64,000 nt of DNA. Origin: Symbiodinium natans (lineage: Eukaryota > Sar > Dinophyceae > Suessiales > Symbiodiniaceae). This document shows, piece after piece, positions 38,262 to 47,856 of this stretch; within the stretch, counting starts at the first letter, position 1, and each line of letters opens with the position of its first letter. The notes beneath the pieces are model-generated. The model was not told the DNA's origin, ran no database searches, and was given only the letters and a program-made list of their open reading frames with translations. A program made the position numbers and the translations under genes. The stretch covers positions 37,501 through 101,500 of the forward strand of contig CAJNDS010002451.1 of assembly GCA_905221605.1 (NCBI GenBank). The letters run 5' to 3'.

Positions 38262-38538
38262 GGTTTAGGGTTTAGGGTTTAGGGTTTAGGGTTTAGGGTT
38301 TAGGGTTTAGGGTTTAGGGTTTAGGGTTTAGGGTTTAGGGTTTAGGGTTTAGGGTTTAGGGTTTAGGGTTTAGGGTTTAGGGTTTAGGGTTTAGGGTTTA
38401 TGGGTTTAGGGTTTAGGGTTTAGGGTTTAGGGTTTAGGGTTTAGGGTTTAGGGTTTAGGGTTTAGGGTTTAGGGTTTAGGGTTTAGGGTTTAGGGTTTAG
38501 GGTTTAGGTTTAGAGTTTAGGGTTTAGGGTTTAGGGTT
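38262..38538 (+). repeat. TTTAGGG array (277 bp) forming the start of an intron
   Basis: About 39 near-perfect units. On the minus strand it follows the GTATGT donor of the exon at 38545. Confidence 0.95.
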
Positions 38539-38544
38539 ACATAC

Positions 38545-38742
38545 CAGGTCTGTTGAGGTCTGTCGTGGGGCCTTGGGCTTTGAGTTCTGTCGCTTGAAAT
38601 CACTGGACTTCGGGGTTGGGGTGGCTTCAGGGTGCTCTGGGGTCGGGTGGGCTGCAGGTGTTGTGGCCTTACAACGAGATTCTGCCTCGGTTTCCTCGCC
38701 ATCTACCAGCAAAAAAGCAACAACAAAGTCCCCAAAAACCAT
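38545..38742 (-). CDS. First exon of an unrecognised gene, 66 codons, perfect donor
   Basis: The ATG at 38742 opens exactly 66 codons to GACCTG|GTATGT, a consensus donor. Immediately beyond the donor the CCCTAAA array begins. The peptide starts MVFGDFVVAFLLVDGEETEA (short hydrophobic start, then acidic), followed by a Pro/Thr/Lys-rich disordered stretch. Only 42 bp separate this ATG from the stop of the upstream exon on the same strand; that spacer contains TTTCTAG, a possible trans-splice acceptor. Confidence 0.6.
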
Positions 38743-38784
38743 CGCTCTCAAAACCTAGAAACCTCGGGTCGTGAGGTTTTTGTC

Positions 38785-38967
38785 TCATAAGAGGCAAAAC
38801 CCCCTCGGAGCCTCCGGGTCCGGGCCACGCTCCTCGTCCAAGAGCCCGTCCTTCCGAGCTTTCAGCGAGCCCATGGCGCGCACGCCGGAATCCACACTAC
38901 TGGCAGGGCGAAGGATGCCGCCTCGTGCACCCAGAAACAGCTGCAAAATTGAAACTTCAGGCAAGAC
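38785..38967 (-). CDS. Terminal exon of an unrecognised gene, 60 codons
   Basis: The acceptor GTCTTACCCAG precedes a phase-0 exon of exactly 61 codons including the stop: VLPEVSILQLFLGARGGILR, then a middle section, then MGSLKARKDGLLDEERGPDP and a TGA. The second half is strongly G/C-ending. A plus frame of 129 codons overlaps but lacks splice support. Confidence 0.5.
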   Translation of the reverse strand, partial: VLPEVSILQLFLGARGGILRPASSVDSGVRAMGSLKARKDGLLDEERGPDPEAPRGFCLL

Positions 38968-39159
38968 CTGGGTAAGACCTGGCTGGCTCGCACATGAGCA
39001 TGCAATGCCATGCCCTTACGTGGCGCTTGCGGCATGTGGGGCTCTAGAAGCACGCGGGGTCGTGCTCATCAACGGAGGTGAAAGGCAGGATCACGTTTGC
39101 ATTGGATGTGTGGTTCTAAACATTGTTATAGGATATAGATGGCCCCCCCACACATCTTA

Positions 39160-39290
39160 GGGTACTTACATGGTCCCTTAGTATAGGCCCTGAAAAGGAA
39201 ACCCTTTTCTACCCTATATGCCCTAAACAACCCAAGGGCCCATACATCAGAACCGCCATATTCAGGGCCCATATTACGACCCTTATATCA
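39160..39290. repeat. Dispersed repeat family E, second copy
   Basis: Shares ordered blocks with 30868-31012. Confidence 0.55.
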
Positions 39291-39308
39291 GAGCCATGAC
39301 CAAAGGCC

Positions 39309-39446
39309 ATGGATAGCAAAGAAAGGTGCCAAGGCAGTGCAGTCGAATGTAACCCACTGAATCCAGGCCTCATGAAGCCTAAACACCCCCAAGACGGACC
39401 TCTAAAAGCGCCCACAGCTCGAGCTTTGCTCCGCATCGCATCCTAA
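39309..39446 (+). CDS. Possible small protein, 45 residues
   Basis: The ATG in GGCCATGGATAGC opens MDSKERCQGSAVECNPLNPG and ends RALLRIAS. Too short for certainty. Confidence 0.3.
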   Translation: MDSKERCQGSAVECNPLNPGLMKPKHPQDGPLKAPTARALLRIAS

Positions 39447-40285
39447 TGCCCCTCCCATTGGGGACCTGATCATCGACTTAGGGCGAGGCCCGAAACAGCC
39501 CTGAAGCCCTAAAGCTTAAAAGCCCCTGAAGCCATAAAGAAGCCCTGTACAACGCCTCTCCCATGATGGTGTCCGCGCTGGATCTTCGAGACAGCGGCCT
39601 GCGCTGTTTGCTGAGGGGTTTCAGCTTGAGGCTCAAGGCTTAATTGTGTTGGTTTGGGGTTTAGGGTTTTGGGTTTAGGGTTTGGGGTTTAGGGTTTTGG
39701 GTTTTGGGCTCCTTAGAACATGACCCCGAACCCCAAACCCGACACCCAAAAATCCTGGACCCGAAATGTCGGGTTCAGGGCCGATCCCCCCCCCCCCAAA
39801 CGCTAAGCCTCCGATATTCCTGAGAGCTCGAAGGTCTCCGTTGAACTCAGGGGCTATTTGGGCCTTGTTCAGGGTTTGGGGTTTGGGGTTTGGGGCTTGG
39901 GGTTTGGGGTTTGGGGTTTGGGGTTTGGGGTTTGGGGTTTGGGGCTTGGAGTTTAAGGGTGAGAGGGAATTCGGATCGGGGTACGCCGGAACCTTAAACC
40001 CTAAATCCCATGCCCTGACAGGTCCTGTGTGAACCCCTAACCCGCCCCTAAACCCCTACTTGGAGAATAGTGTCTAGGGTTTCGGGTTCATGAAAAGTAA
40101 GTAGGTGCAAGGTAGAATTGTGCATACCCGACAAGGGATACGAATTCGGGTCATCCTACTGAAGGAGCCTACTTGATAGCCACTGTAACCTCAACACCCC
40201 TAAACGAAGCCTAGCAAAAACCCTTCCTGAACCCTTCTCAAACCCTGAACCCTAAACCCTAGACCCTAAAACCTAAACCCTAAAC

Positions 40286-40410
40286 TCTGCTGAAAGCAAG
40301 TAGTCACTAAGTCCTCCAAGTAAACCCTGAGCCCGCTCAGATGTGGCCTGGATGTAATTGCATGGGCTGGCAATGGCGCCTTGCTTGGCCTTCCAAAGCA
40401 TTCCCTTCGG
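40286..40410 (-). CDS. Probable exon with repeat-derived donor
   Basis: The frame PKGMLWKAKQGAIASPCNYI, then QATSERAQGLLGGLSDYLLS, reaches GCAGA|GTTTAGGG, where the telomere-like repeat itself supplies a GT donor. Confidence 0.45.
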
Positions 40411-40468
40411 GTTCAAGATTTTAGGGTTAAGGGTTTAGAGTTTAGGGTTTCAGGTCTAGGTTAGGGTG

Positions 40469-40581
40469 TACTTGAAGGCTCAAGGGTAGTTTAAAGTGGG
40501 GTTATGAGTACCTTAATTGGGGTTAGAAATGGGTTACATTACTTGCAACCCTACTTTTAACTACCCATGAACGTCCAAGTA
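40469..40581. mobile_element. MITE family B
   Basis: TACTTGAAGGCTCAAGGGTAG and CTACCCATGAACGTCCAAGTA. A good full-length copy. Confidence 0.85.
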
Positions 40582-40747
40582 GGGCTTAAGATTTGATGGG
40601 GTTTGGGCGCTTCGAGTGCTTCTGCATTTTAGGGGATAGGAGTAGGGGGACCCTTGGGGATAAAGACCCTCTGAATAAGGTCCCTGTTTAAGAGAGCCAG
40701 AAGAGGGTTCAGAAGGGGTTCCCTTTTAAGGGTCCTGCATATCCTGC

Positions 40748-40830
40748 CTAGGAATTGTGGACTGGCTCTAACATTTCGTAGAAGGCTTCGTGGGCATGGG
40801 GTTTCGGCGACATTCCACCTCTCTTTGGGC
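40748..40830 (-). CDS. Possible terminal exon
   Basis: After ACTCCAG the frame PKRGGMSPKPHAHEAFYEML then EPVHNS ends at TAG. Likely the 3' end of the gene with exons at 41292 and 41572. Confidence 0.4.
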
Positions 40831-41291
40831 CTGGAGTTTAGGGTTTAGGGTTCAGGGTTTGAAAGGGGAACGAACCGGTCCATGAGAACTCCTACTCCAG
40901 AGGGCATCTGGAACGCGACCCGAATTTTTGAGGACACAAATCCCAAGACCTCCTAATCCCTCATTCCAGTCGAAAGGCGTCTGTCTCTCCGCAGCAGGGC
41001 TAGCAAAAACCAAAACACGGCCGCAGCTTCTCAGTATTTGAAAACTCATGGCTAGCTATGAAAAGGGATATACGTAAGCTAACCTATATACTTCTACAAC
41101 CCTACCTAGAACTACCCATAAACCTTCCCCGCGGCGTTCCACTCCCAGAACCAAAGAGTCCATCACGCCCCTGTTGCAAAGTTGTGCTTATGAACTCCCT
41201 TGGCACGCACTTCTGTTTTATTCCAGCCAAGCTTTTCCACAAACGCCGGCAACAACCCCAACCCCACCTAAACCCTCAAAAAAAAAACTGA

Positions 41292-41420
41292 ACGCCCCGT
41301 CTTCGTTGCGGTGCCTCCATCGTGTCGAGCATCTCTGCCGCGTGCCAGTCGGGAAGGCACCGAAGTGCCTTGCGAAGCATGCGTTTCAGGCTGTTGGGGC
41401 TTTGGGGTTTGTTCTTTGCT
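41292..41420 (-). CDS. Exon with excellent acceptor
   Basis: The acceptor CCACTCTTCTTCCCGCAG is the best polypyrimidine site in the window. The frame includes SLKRMLRKALRCLPDWHAAE then MLDTMEAPQRRRGVQ, helical. A plus frame of 115 codons overlaps but has no splice support. Unrecognised. Confidence 0.5.
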
Positions 41421-41571
41421 CTGCGGGAAGAAGAGTGGAAGGGCTGAAGGGGTACGAGGCCTGGCCTGAAACCCTAAACCCCAAACCCCAAACCCCCAAA
41501 TTCTGGGAGGTTGCGAGGTAAACCCTAAACCCTAAACCCTAAAAACCCTAAAAACCCTAAAAGGTTGCGGG

Positions 41572-41716
41572 CACATAGTTGGGAGCCCCAAAGCTTGCTG
41601 AGCCCGGGCGCCAGATAGCTCAGCAGGTCGATCTGCTCGCCCTGAGCGTAGGCCGCCTGGTTCACTTGCAGGACTCTCCTGAGCGGGCTTCGCGAGCCGA
41701 CGCTTGTGGAGTTCAG
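41572..41716 (-). CDS. Probable exon, 48 codons
   Basis: The frame RSPLRRVLQVNQAAYAQGEQ then IDLLSYLAPGLSKLWGSQLC has 39 of 49 G/C-ending codons. Same strand as 41292-41420 and probably the same gene. Confidence 0.55.
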
Positions 41717-42212
41717 GGTTTAGGGGCTTAGGGTTTGGGGCTTAGGGCTTAGGGCTTCGGGCTTAGGGCTTGGGGCTGAGGGCTTAGGGTTTAGGGTTTA
41801 GGGTTTAGTAGGGTTTAGTCGGGTTTAGTCGGGTTTAGTAGGGTTTAGTAGGGTTTAGTCGGGTTGAGTAGGGTTTAGTAGGCTTTAGGGTTTAGGGTTT
41901 GGTAGGGTTTAGGGTTTAGGGTTTAGGGTTTAGGGTTTAGGGTTTAGGGTTTAGGGTTTAGGGTTTAGGGTTTAGGGTTTAGGGTTTAGGGTTTAGGGTT
42001 TGGGGTTTAGGGTTTAGGGTTTAGGTTTCGGGTTTCGGGTTTAGGGTTTAGGGTTTAGGGTTTAGGGTTTAGGGTTTAGGGTTTAGGGTTTAGGGTTTAG
42101 GGTTTAGGGTTTAGGGTTTAGGGTTTAGGGTTTAGGGTTTAGGGTTTAGGGTTTAGGGCTTAGGGCTTAGGGCTTAGGGCTTAGGGTTTGGGGTTTGGGG
42201 TTTGGGGTTTGT
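41717..42212 (+). repeat. TTTAGGG array (about 500 bp, longest in window)
   Basis: Contains sub-runs of CTTAGGG, TTTCGGG, TTTGGGG and a 10-mer TTTAGTAGGG/TTTAGTCGGG at 41800-41885. Confidence 0.95.
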
Positions 42213-42339
42213 TGGGGTTTGGGGATCAAGAGCTCCCTGCAGCCTTGGTTTCAAGGCTTAGACCGGGCTTCGGCTTCAAGCCCTAAACCCTAAACCCTAA
42301 ACCCTAAACCCTAAGCCCTTAAAGCTCGACACAACCAAC

Positions 42340-43060
42340 TCCAGATCCAGCCCAAATTGGGCTAAACCCTAGCCAAGGAACTTCAAAGACAGGCACATGG
42401 AAACCTTGACAAATGACATGGAAACGCATGTAGCCTCAAGAAGGATGAATGAAGAAACTTAAGTTGTACATGGTGTTCACACCTTTCCGCTTGTCTTTGG
42501 TATCTTTGTGTCGCTTCTGGTTGACAAACTATTTCACAGATCACGCGCTGACTTCGTTAACTTGTTTCTGTTGAGACGGGTCAAAGAAGCGAAAGGAGAA
42601 AGAACAAGATGAGAAGTGAACGCCCTCTGTCAACCTCAACTTTGCCGGCAGATCGACAGAGGAGCGGCAACGAAATGAAAAGGAAGAACGTCCCTAGGAC
42701 TATTTGTTCAACAAGGGTCGATATTGAACCCTGTTAATCCGGGCATTCGAAAGCTCACGACTTCAATCATTGTAGCACTACTAGTAGCAATAAGAAGAAT
42801 AATTCAGAATAATAAGAAGAAGAATACTAATGATACTAATGATAAATGTAATAATGGTAATAATGGTAGTAGTAATGATAAGAAGAAGAAAAACAACAAT
42901 AATAATGACAATCAGAATACTGACTGCTCTCATGTCAGTGTTAAACGATTGCGTGGTCATGCCTTCACGAGAGAATTAGCCTGTCAGCACTAGCCCACAT
43001 AACCTTTGTCGTCCTGACTTCAAAACGGTTCAACCATTTCTTCGCGACGTACACCCTGGT
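42340..43060. other. AT-richer unique DNA with AAT/AAG microsatellite, no gene
   Basis: 42780-42925 is AATAATAAGAAG-type repeat. One 89-codon frame is mostly this repeat. No gene supported. Confidence 0.5.
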
Positions 43061-43096
43061 CGCTCTCTTAGTTCTCTGCTACAAACTTCTGTGTTC

Positions 43097-43208
43097 TTAG
43101 AATAGCTCATGGGTAGTCCTAAGTGGGGGGGGGGCTAGGATTACCTTGAGGTGATAAATATACCTAACCTACAACCCTACTTATATCTACCCATGAGACC
43201 TCGAGTGA
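43097..43208. mobile_element. MITE family B
   Basis: AGCTCATGGGTAGTCCTAAGTG at the left and CTACCCATGAGACCTCGAG at the right. Confidence 0.65.
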
Positions 43209-43383
43209 CTCAAGTCATCAATCCTTTTTGCCAGTGCAGCCGCTCCACCCGAAACCCGAGGCACCCTCAAAAAACCGACTGAAACCGATCAATCAACTCC
43301 CGAAGAATCCCCGAAACACTAAACCCTACACCCTAAACCCGAAACCCTAAACCCTAAACCCTTGACCCTAAACCCTAAACCCC

Positions 43384-43448
43384 TCAAGCGGCGGGCCTCT
43401 CCAAGGGCGTGATGTCCGGCGGAACCTGCTTCGGGTTCAGTCCGAGAC
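43384..43448 (-). CDS. Probable terminal exon with strong acceptor
   Basis: The acceptor ACCTCTCGCAG precedes LGLNPKQVPPDITPLERPAA and TGA, with 18 of 21 G/C-ending codons. Confidence 0.5.
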
Positions 43449-43825
43449 CTGCGAGAGGTCGGTGCAGGGGTCCAGGGCTGTAGGGGTTTCAGGGGGCTTT
43501 AGGGTCTTCAGCACCTTGGCCTTGGAGCTTCACGGCCCAAAAGACCCCCGAGCCCTAACTTTGGGTGGGTTTAAGGTTTAGGGTTTAGGGTTCAGGGTTT
43601 GGGGTTAAGGGTTTGGGGCTTAGGGTTTGGGATTTAGGGTTTGGGGCTTAGATGTACATTCTGGGCCGTTAGATTCCTTTCGGGTTTCCCTAAGCCCGAA
43701 ACCTTGAACCGGTGTACGGGGGTGATACAGATCGGGTTTGCCTTCTTCATCCAACCTGGCCCCCAAAAACCTCTCGGGCGCAGCTCCCGTGCAACAGCAG
43801 CAGCTTAGGTCGCAAACTAAAAATT

Positions 43826-43972
43826 AGGGCCTCCCATGAAGGCTCTGTTGTAAGTATGGCACGGCCTTGAGGGTGGCCCTCCCAACCTCAGCCCGAACCC
43901 ATCAGCGCCAACCACGCCTTCGTTGCTGTCGAGGCCCTGCCCAAGTGTGGCAGAGTCGATGGCATTTTAAGG
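43826..43972 (-). CDS. Possible exon, 48 codons
   Basis: The frame AIDSATLGQGLDSNEGVVGA, then GLRLGGPPSRPCHTYNRAFM, ends at TAG. Two plus frames are also open. Confidence 0.3.
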
Positions 43973-44428
43973 TTTATGGCTTAAAGCACTTCTGGCAAGG
44001 GTGCATCAAGTAGAATCTCCAGATTTCTCAGCACGTAAGCTCTCCTACTTCTGAGTTCGGCCGTGTAGAGAAACAAAACGTCTGAGCCGCTACTTAAAGG
44101 CAGCAGTCGGGAGCCAGCCATGGGCGCAAAAATCGCTTCGAAGGCATGGGCCGCGGGGGAGTCAAGAGGCGGTTGTCGTTTTTAGCTTCTCTGCTTGGCG
44201 GGGGGGGGGGGGGGGTGGGCAAGGGCTTTGGGAGGAATTCGAGTGTAGGGTTCGGATGCTGCACCCTTTTACAAGTGATAACAGTTACCACAACAGGAAC
44301 TGGAGGTTTGGTTCTCCCCTTTCTGGATGATCCCCAAGGCCAACAACGACTTCTCTGAGACTGCCTGATGCATGGGGGCACATCCCAAGTGGGAGGGTTC
44401 TCAAAAGGGCAGCCCCAAAACCTAAAAT

Positions 44429-44512
44429 TCGGCTGTTCCCCCTAACAGTCCTTATCAGGCTACCCCTACTATAATCCCTATTAAGGACTCCTTGTCTAAG
44501 GGGGAGCCCTAA
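44429..44512. mobile_element. MITE family A, decayed
   Basis: GGCTGTTCCCCCTAACAGTCC at the left and TAAGGGGGAGCCCTAA at the right; shortened ends. Confidence 0.6.
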
Positions 44513-44566
44513 ACCCTAAACCCCGAACCCAGAAAAACCGACAGCCCGACCCGACAACCCCCGCAA

Positions 44567-44697
44567 CTTGGGGGTTCGTGGTCCTTAATAGCCACTTTAA
44601 CTGTACTTATAAGCCCCTGAAGTGCCCTAGTATGAAACAATTGGGCTATAAGTACAGTAAATATGGGGTTAATACGTACCATGAACGTCCCAGCAAG
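44567..44697. mobile_element. MITE family B, long form
   Basis: CTTGGGGGTTCGTGGTCC and GTACCATGAACGTCCCAGCAAG; shares ACTTATAAGCCCC with 18508-18654. Confidence 0.65.
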
Positions 44698-44774
44698 CCC
44701 TGGCGGCGCCTGCCCTGAGCCTCGGTTCAGCGCCGCAGGTTTGCGGAGCTTTTGGGGGGTGGCAGGCGGAATCC

Positions 44775-44885
44775 CTAAACCCTGAACCCTGAACCCTGAA
44801 CTCTAAACCCCTGAAACCCTGAACCCTAAACCCTAAACCCTAAACCCTAAACCCTAAACCCTAAACCCTAAACCCAAAACCCTAA
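44775..44885 (-). repeat. CCCTAAA and CCCTGAA array
   Basis: About 15 units. Confidence 0.9.
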
Positions 44886-45098
44886 GCCGAAGCCGAACTC
44901 CAACAACAAGTCCTAAGTCCTAAGTAGAGGGCTTCGGGTGTAGTCCTCAGGGGTCCTCAGGTTCTGTTCCGGGGCCTAGGTGGGGTTTGGGGTACCATGG
45001 CTTCAGGATTTTTGGGCTGGGGCTTCAGGGTTTCAGGGTTTCAGAGTTTCGGGGTTTCGGTGTTTCGGTGTTTCGGGGTTTACGGTGCCTTTGTGCAG

Positions 45099-45172
45099 GC
45101 GTGACGCTTGCACTTTGGTGGGGGGTGCACACCGAGGGTTTAGAGACCTTGGGTCTGACCTCTCTTTATTAG
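45099..45172 (+). CDS. Possible terminal exon with strong acceptor
   Basis: The acceptor TGCCTTTGTGCAG precedes VTLALWWGVHTEGLETLGLT then SLY and TAG. Confidence 0.4.
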
Positions 45173-45174
45173 GG

Positions 45175-45275
45175 TTCAGGGTTTAGGGTTTAGGGTTTAG
45201 GGTTTAGGGTTTAGGGTTTAGGGTTTAGGGTTTAGGGTTTAGGGTTTAGGGTTTAGGGTTTAGGGTTTAGGGTGT
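45175..45275 (+). repeat. TTTAGGG array
   Basis: About 14 perfect units. Confidence 0.95.
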
Positions 45276-45301
45276 TTCCTTGGGATTTTGTTGGCGCTGG
45301 T

Positions 45302-45410
45302 TTAGGTTTTCAGATGTTTGAAACTGCCCGAAGACTTGGGGCTGCCACCATACCCGCCGGAGCCATTTCCGTAGCCGGGGGTGCCTGAGGGGCTGCTGGA
45401 ACGCAAGGTT
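45302..45410 (-). CDS. Possible Gly/Tyr-rich C-terminal exon
   Basis: The frame RSSSPSGTPGYGNGSGGYGG then SPKSSGSFKHLKT ends at TAA. Such tails are typical of RNA-binding proteins, which is only suggestive. Confidence 0.45.
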
Positions 45411-45419
45411 TGAGGCTTA

Positions 45420-45542
45420 TTTAGAGTTTCATGGGTAGTGATAAGTAGGGCTATAAGTGCCCTATATGAGGTTTGTAATATCGGTTATCTTACTCATAAC
45501 TTATAACCCTACTTAAAGCTACTACCCATGACTCTCCAAGTA
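45420..45542. mobile_element. MITE family B
   Basis: AGAGTTTCATGGGTAGTGATAAG at the left and CTACCCATGACTCTCCAAGTA at the right. Confidence 0.75.
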
Positions 45543-45727
45543 GGGCTTTTGGGGATCGGAAACTTAAGGTAATTCAGATGTTTCGGTGTGTTGTTGTGAA
45601 CCCGAAGCTTAAGGATTACGATTTAGGGTTTAGGGTTTAGGGCTTAGGGCTTAGGGCTTGAAAACCAGGACCCCCAAACCCCCTCAACTCCTAAACCCGA
45701 AAATCACAGGCCTCCGTCAACACCCTA

Positions 45728-45828
45728 AGCTCGACGCCCCCTGCATGTCAGGCCCCGGGCGCTTCAGCTGAAAGCCGTTCATGACAGCATCTGGGAGTCC
45801 GCCGAAAATGGGTTCAGGGATCCTAGGG
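45728..45828 (-). CDS. Possible exon upstream of the Gly/Tyr-rich exon
   Basis: The frame RIPEPIFGGLPDAVMNGFQL then KRPGPDMQGAS; same strand as 45302-45410, with a MITE and repeats in the presumed intron. Confidence 0.45.
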
Positions 45829-45869
45829 AGTATTCGGGTGGCTTAAACATACCAGTTTTTGTGACAAGT

Positions 45870-46178
45870 GTCTTCTTCTTCTTCTTCTTCTCTTCCTCTT
45901 CTTCTTCTTCTTCTTCTTCTTCTTCTTCTTCTTCTTCTTCTTCTTCTTCTTCTTCTTCTTCTTCTTCTTCTTCTTCTTCTTCTTCTTTCTTTCTTCTTCT
46001 TCTTCTTCTTCTTCTTCTTCTTCTTCTTCTTCTTCTTCTTCTTTCTTCTTCTTCTTCTCTTCTTCTTCTTATTATTATTCTTCTTCTTCTTCTTATTCTT
46101 CTTCTTCTTCTTCTTCTTCTTCTTCTTCTTCTTCTTCTTCTTCTTCTTCTTCTTCTTCTTCTTCTTCTTCTCTCTTTT
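45870..46178. repeat. (CTT)n microsatellite, about 309 bp
   Basis: CTT with occasional CTTT and ATT interruptions; long Ser, Leu and Phe frames across it are artefacts. Confidence 0.98.
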
Positions 46179-46475
46179 GGGGGGGGGGTTGGGGGGTTGA
46201 GGGGTCTTAAGCTTTTCGGCTCCAGAAGGCCCCGACTTGATGGGGTCTTTTTGCAGCTGCTGGTTTTAAGGGGCGAAGGGGATGGAGCGAATGAAGGGGG
46301 TCAAGGGCATTGAGTGGGTGCAGGGTGGCTAAGCAAAAAGCCAAGGGCTGAAGGATTTAGGGGTAACGGTTACAATAGCAAGGATGCATCCGAAGCGCGG
46401 CTCTGTCCTAACAAGCAGCTGCCTTCTCGGTGTGCGGAACACTCTCTTTTTCACTTCTCGGTACGCCCGGCCTTC

Positions 46476-46808
46476 TCAGGGTCTCTCCGCGTCGTACTTC
46501 TCCCGGTACCAGTGGATGATACAGGCGGTACAGTAGTGGTTCTCATGCGTCGACTTGCGGCGCCCACATTGGAGACGTCCACAAGCCTGGCACAAGTGCC
46601 CGCACGCTGGGCGCGTGTCGGGTGTGGCGCTGCGCCACTCGTAGAGAGGAGAGCCATCTTGCTGCTGGAGCGCATCCAGGGGGGTGTCCACCAATATCCA
46701 GTCATTGCCCAGGTTGTCGACTTCGGCAGCGTCTCCGGAGTCTCCTGCTGACAGCCCTGAGCGCGACATCGTAGTCGTCTCTTCACGCTTTGAGAAGGCA
46801 GCACCCAT
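46476..46808 (-). CDS. Small Cys/His protein with N-myristoylation-like start, 110 residues
   Basis: The ATG at 46808 gives MGAAFSKREE, matching the Gly-2 and Ser-6 pattern of N-myristoylated proteins, so membrane attachment is plausible. Residues 20-65 are acidic and polar. The C-terminal 45 residues hold a Cys/His cluster (CGHLCQACGRLQC, then HENHYCTACIIHWY) that could bind one or two zinc ions. Intronless. Two other frames overlap, but this one has the ATG and an organised cluster. Function unknown. Confidence 0.55.
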   Translation of the reverse strand: MGAAFSKREETTTMSRSGLSAGDSGDAAEVDNLGNDWILVDTPLDALQQQDGSPLYEWRSATPDTRPACGHLCQACGRLQCGRRKSTHENHYCTACIIHWYREKYDAERP

Positions 46809-47024
46809 TGCTCAACCGATAGCTAAGCCTGGCCTAGATGAACGTCCTGCTCCCCATGCTTTACAAGCCTTAGGCCTATCCACGTGAATGGAGCTGCCCA
46901 AGAGAGGTACCCGAGTGCCATGGCCTAGACTGCACACGTTCGCCGGAGCCTGCAAGCCAGAAGACCGCGGCACAAGTGCAGAAACCCGACTCCAAACCCC
47001 TGAACCTGCATTCAACCCCTGAGC

Positions 47025-47127
47025 TTGGGATGCTCCCCGTTATACTAACAGTCCTCAATAAGGATAGAAGCACGCCCTATTACAAAACCCTACTACGGAG
47101 CTGTAAGTACAAGGGGGAACATCCCAA
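47025..47127. mobile_element. MITE family A
   Basis: TTGGGATGCTCCCC and GGGGGAACATCCCAA. Flanks CCCCTGAGC and CCCCTAAAC match at 7 of 9. Confidence 0.85.
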
Positions 47128-47203
47128 CCCCTAAACGGTAGCCTGCTCCACAAACCCTAAACCCTAAACCCTAAACCCTAAACCCTAAACCCTAAACTGA
47201 ATC

Positions 47204-47283
47204 ATGAGCCGCAGGCAATCCCTGGCCCGAGGCATGCGCTCACAATGTACTGCGAGGGGTCGCGCAGCTCCTGGGACTGCATA
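47204..47283 (-). CDS. Possible exon
   Basis: The frame QSQELRDPSQYIVSACLGPG then IACGS and TGA, with 21 of 26 G/C-ending codons. Confidence 0.4.
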
Positions 47284-47289
47284 GGGTTC

Positions 47290-47385
47290 AGGGTTTGGGG
47301 TTTAGGGTTTAGGGTTTCGGGTTTGGGGTTTAGGGTTTAGGGTTTAGGGTTTGGGGTTTAGGGTTTAGGGTTCAGGGTTTAGGGT
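47290..47385 (+). repeat. TTTAGGG-type array
   Basis: About 13 mixed units. Confidence 0.9.
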
Positions 47386-47523
47386 TCAGGGGCAACCATC
47401 GAAGTTGTTGTGCTGTACATCTTCAAAACTAGAAGCAAACGATTGAGACTCGCTCTCGGAGGTGAAGCCTTGCTGGCGAGTACCGTGCAGGGGAGAGCCA
47501 CAACTATGCAGGTGTGGACCCCC
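47386..47523 (-). CDS. Probable terminal exon after a repeat-only intron
   Basis: The exon follows GGGTTTAG, so the repeat supplies the acceptor. It includes RQQGFTSESESQSFASSFED then VQHNNFDGCP and TGA. A plus frame with a CAG|GTGTGG donor overlaps. Likely second exon after 47572-47767. Confidence 0.45.
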   Translation of the reverse strand, partial: GGPHLHSCGSPLHGTRQQGFTSESESQSFASSFEDVQHNNFDGCP

Positions 47524-47571
47524 AATCCTAAACCCTAAACCCTAAATCCTAAACCCTAAACCCTAAACCCC

Positions 47572-47767
47572 AAACAGTGTCAGACCACTCCAAAAGCAGT
47601 CCGAGGCCCCAAAAGCGGTCGTTCCGCTCACGAGGGTCCGCACGGGACGGGGAGCTCATGGGAACACCGCCAAGAAACAAAAAGTTATCCTCGTTATAGA
47701 ACAAAACGCACAAAGGGGGAAGCCGTTCAAGAGGTCGAAAGGCGGGAAAGTTCTGTCGGGAAAGCAT
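47572..47767 (-). CDS. Possible first exon, 65 codons
   Basis: The ATG opens MLSRQNFPAFRPLERLPPLC, then VLFYNEDNFLFLGGVPMSS, and reaches ACT|GTTTGGGG where telomere-like repeat begins. The intron to 47386-47523 would be about 48 bp of pure repeat. Confidence 0.4.
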
Positions 47768-47856
47768 GTCTCTGTTGCGTTTTCGCCGGGAGCGATTGAA
47801 GCCTCAAAAGAAGGAGCGCGCGAGAGAGAGAGAGAGAGCGATTTGGACCACAGCGC

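Noticed and set aside
45861-46313. 150-codon Ser/Leu frame
   Set aside because: (CTT)n microsatellite, no unique coding sequence.
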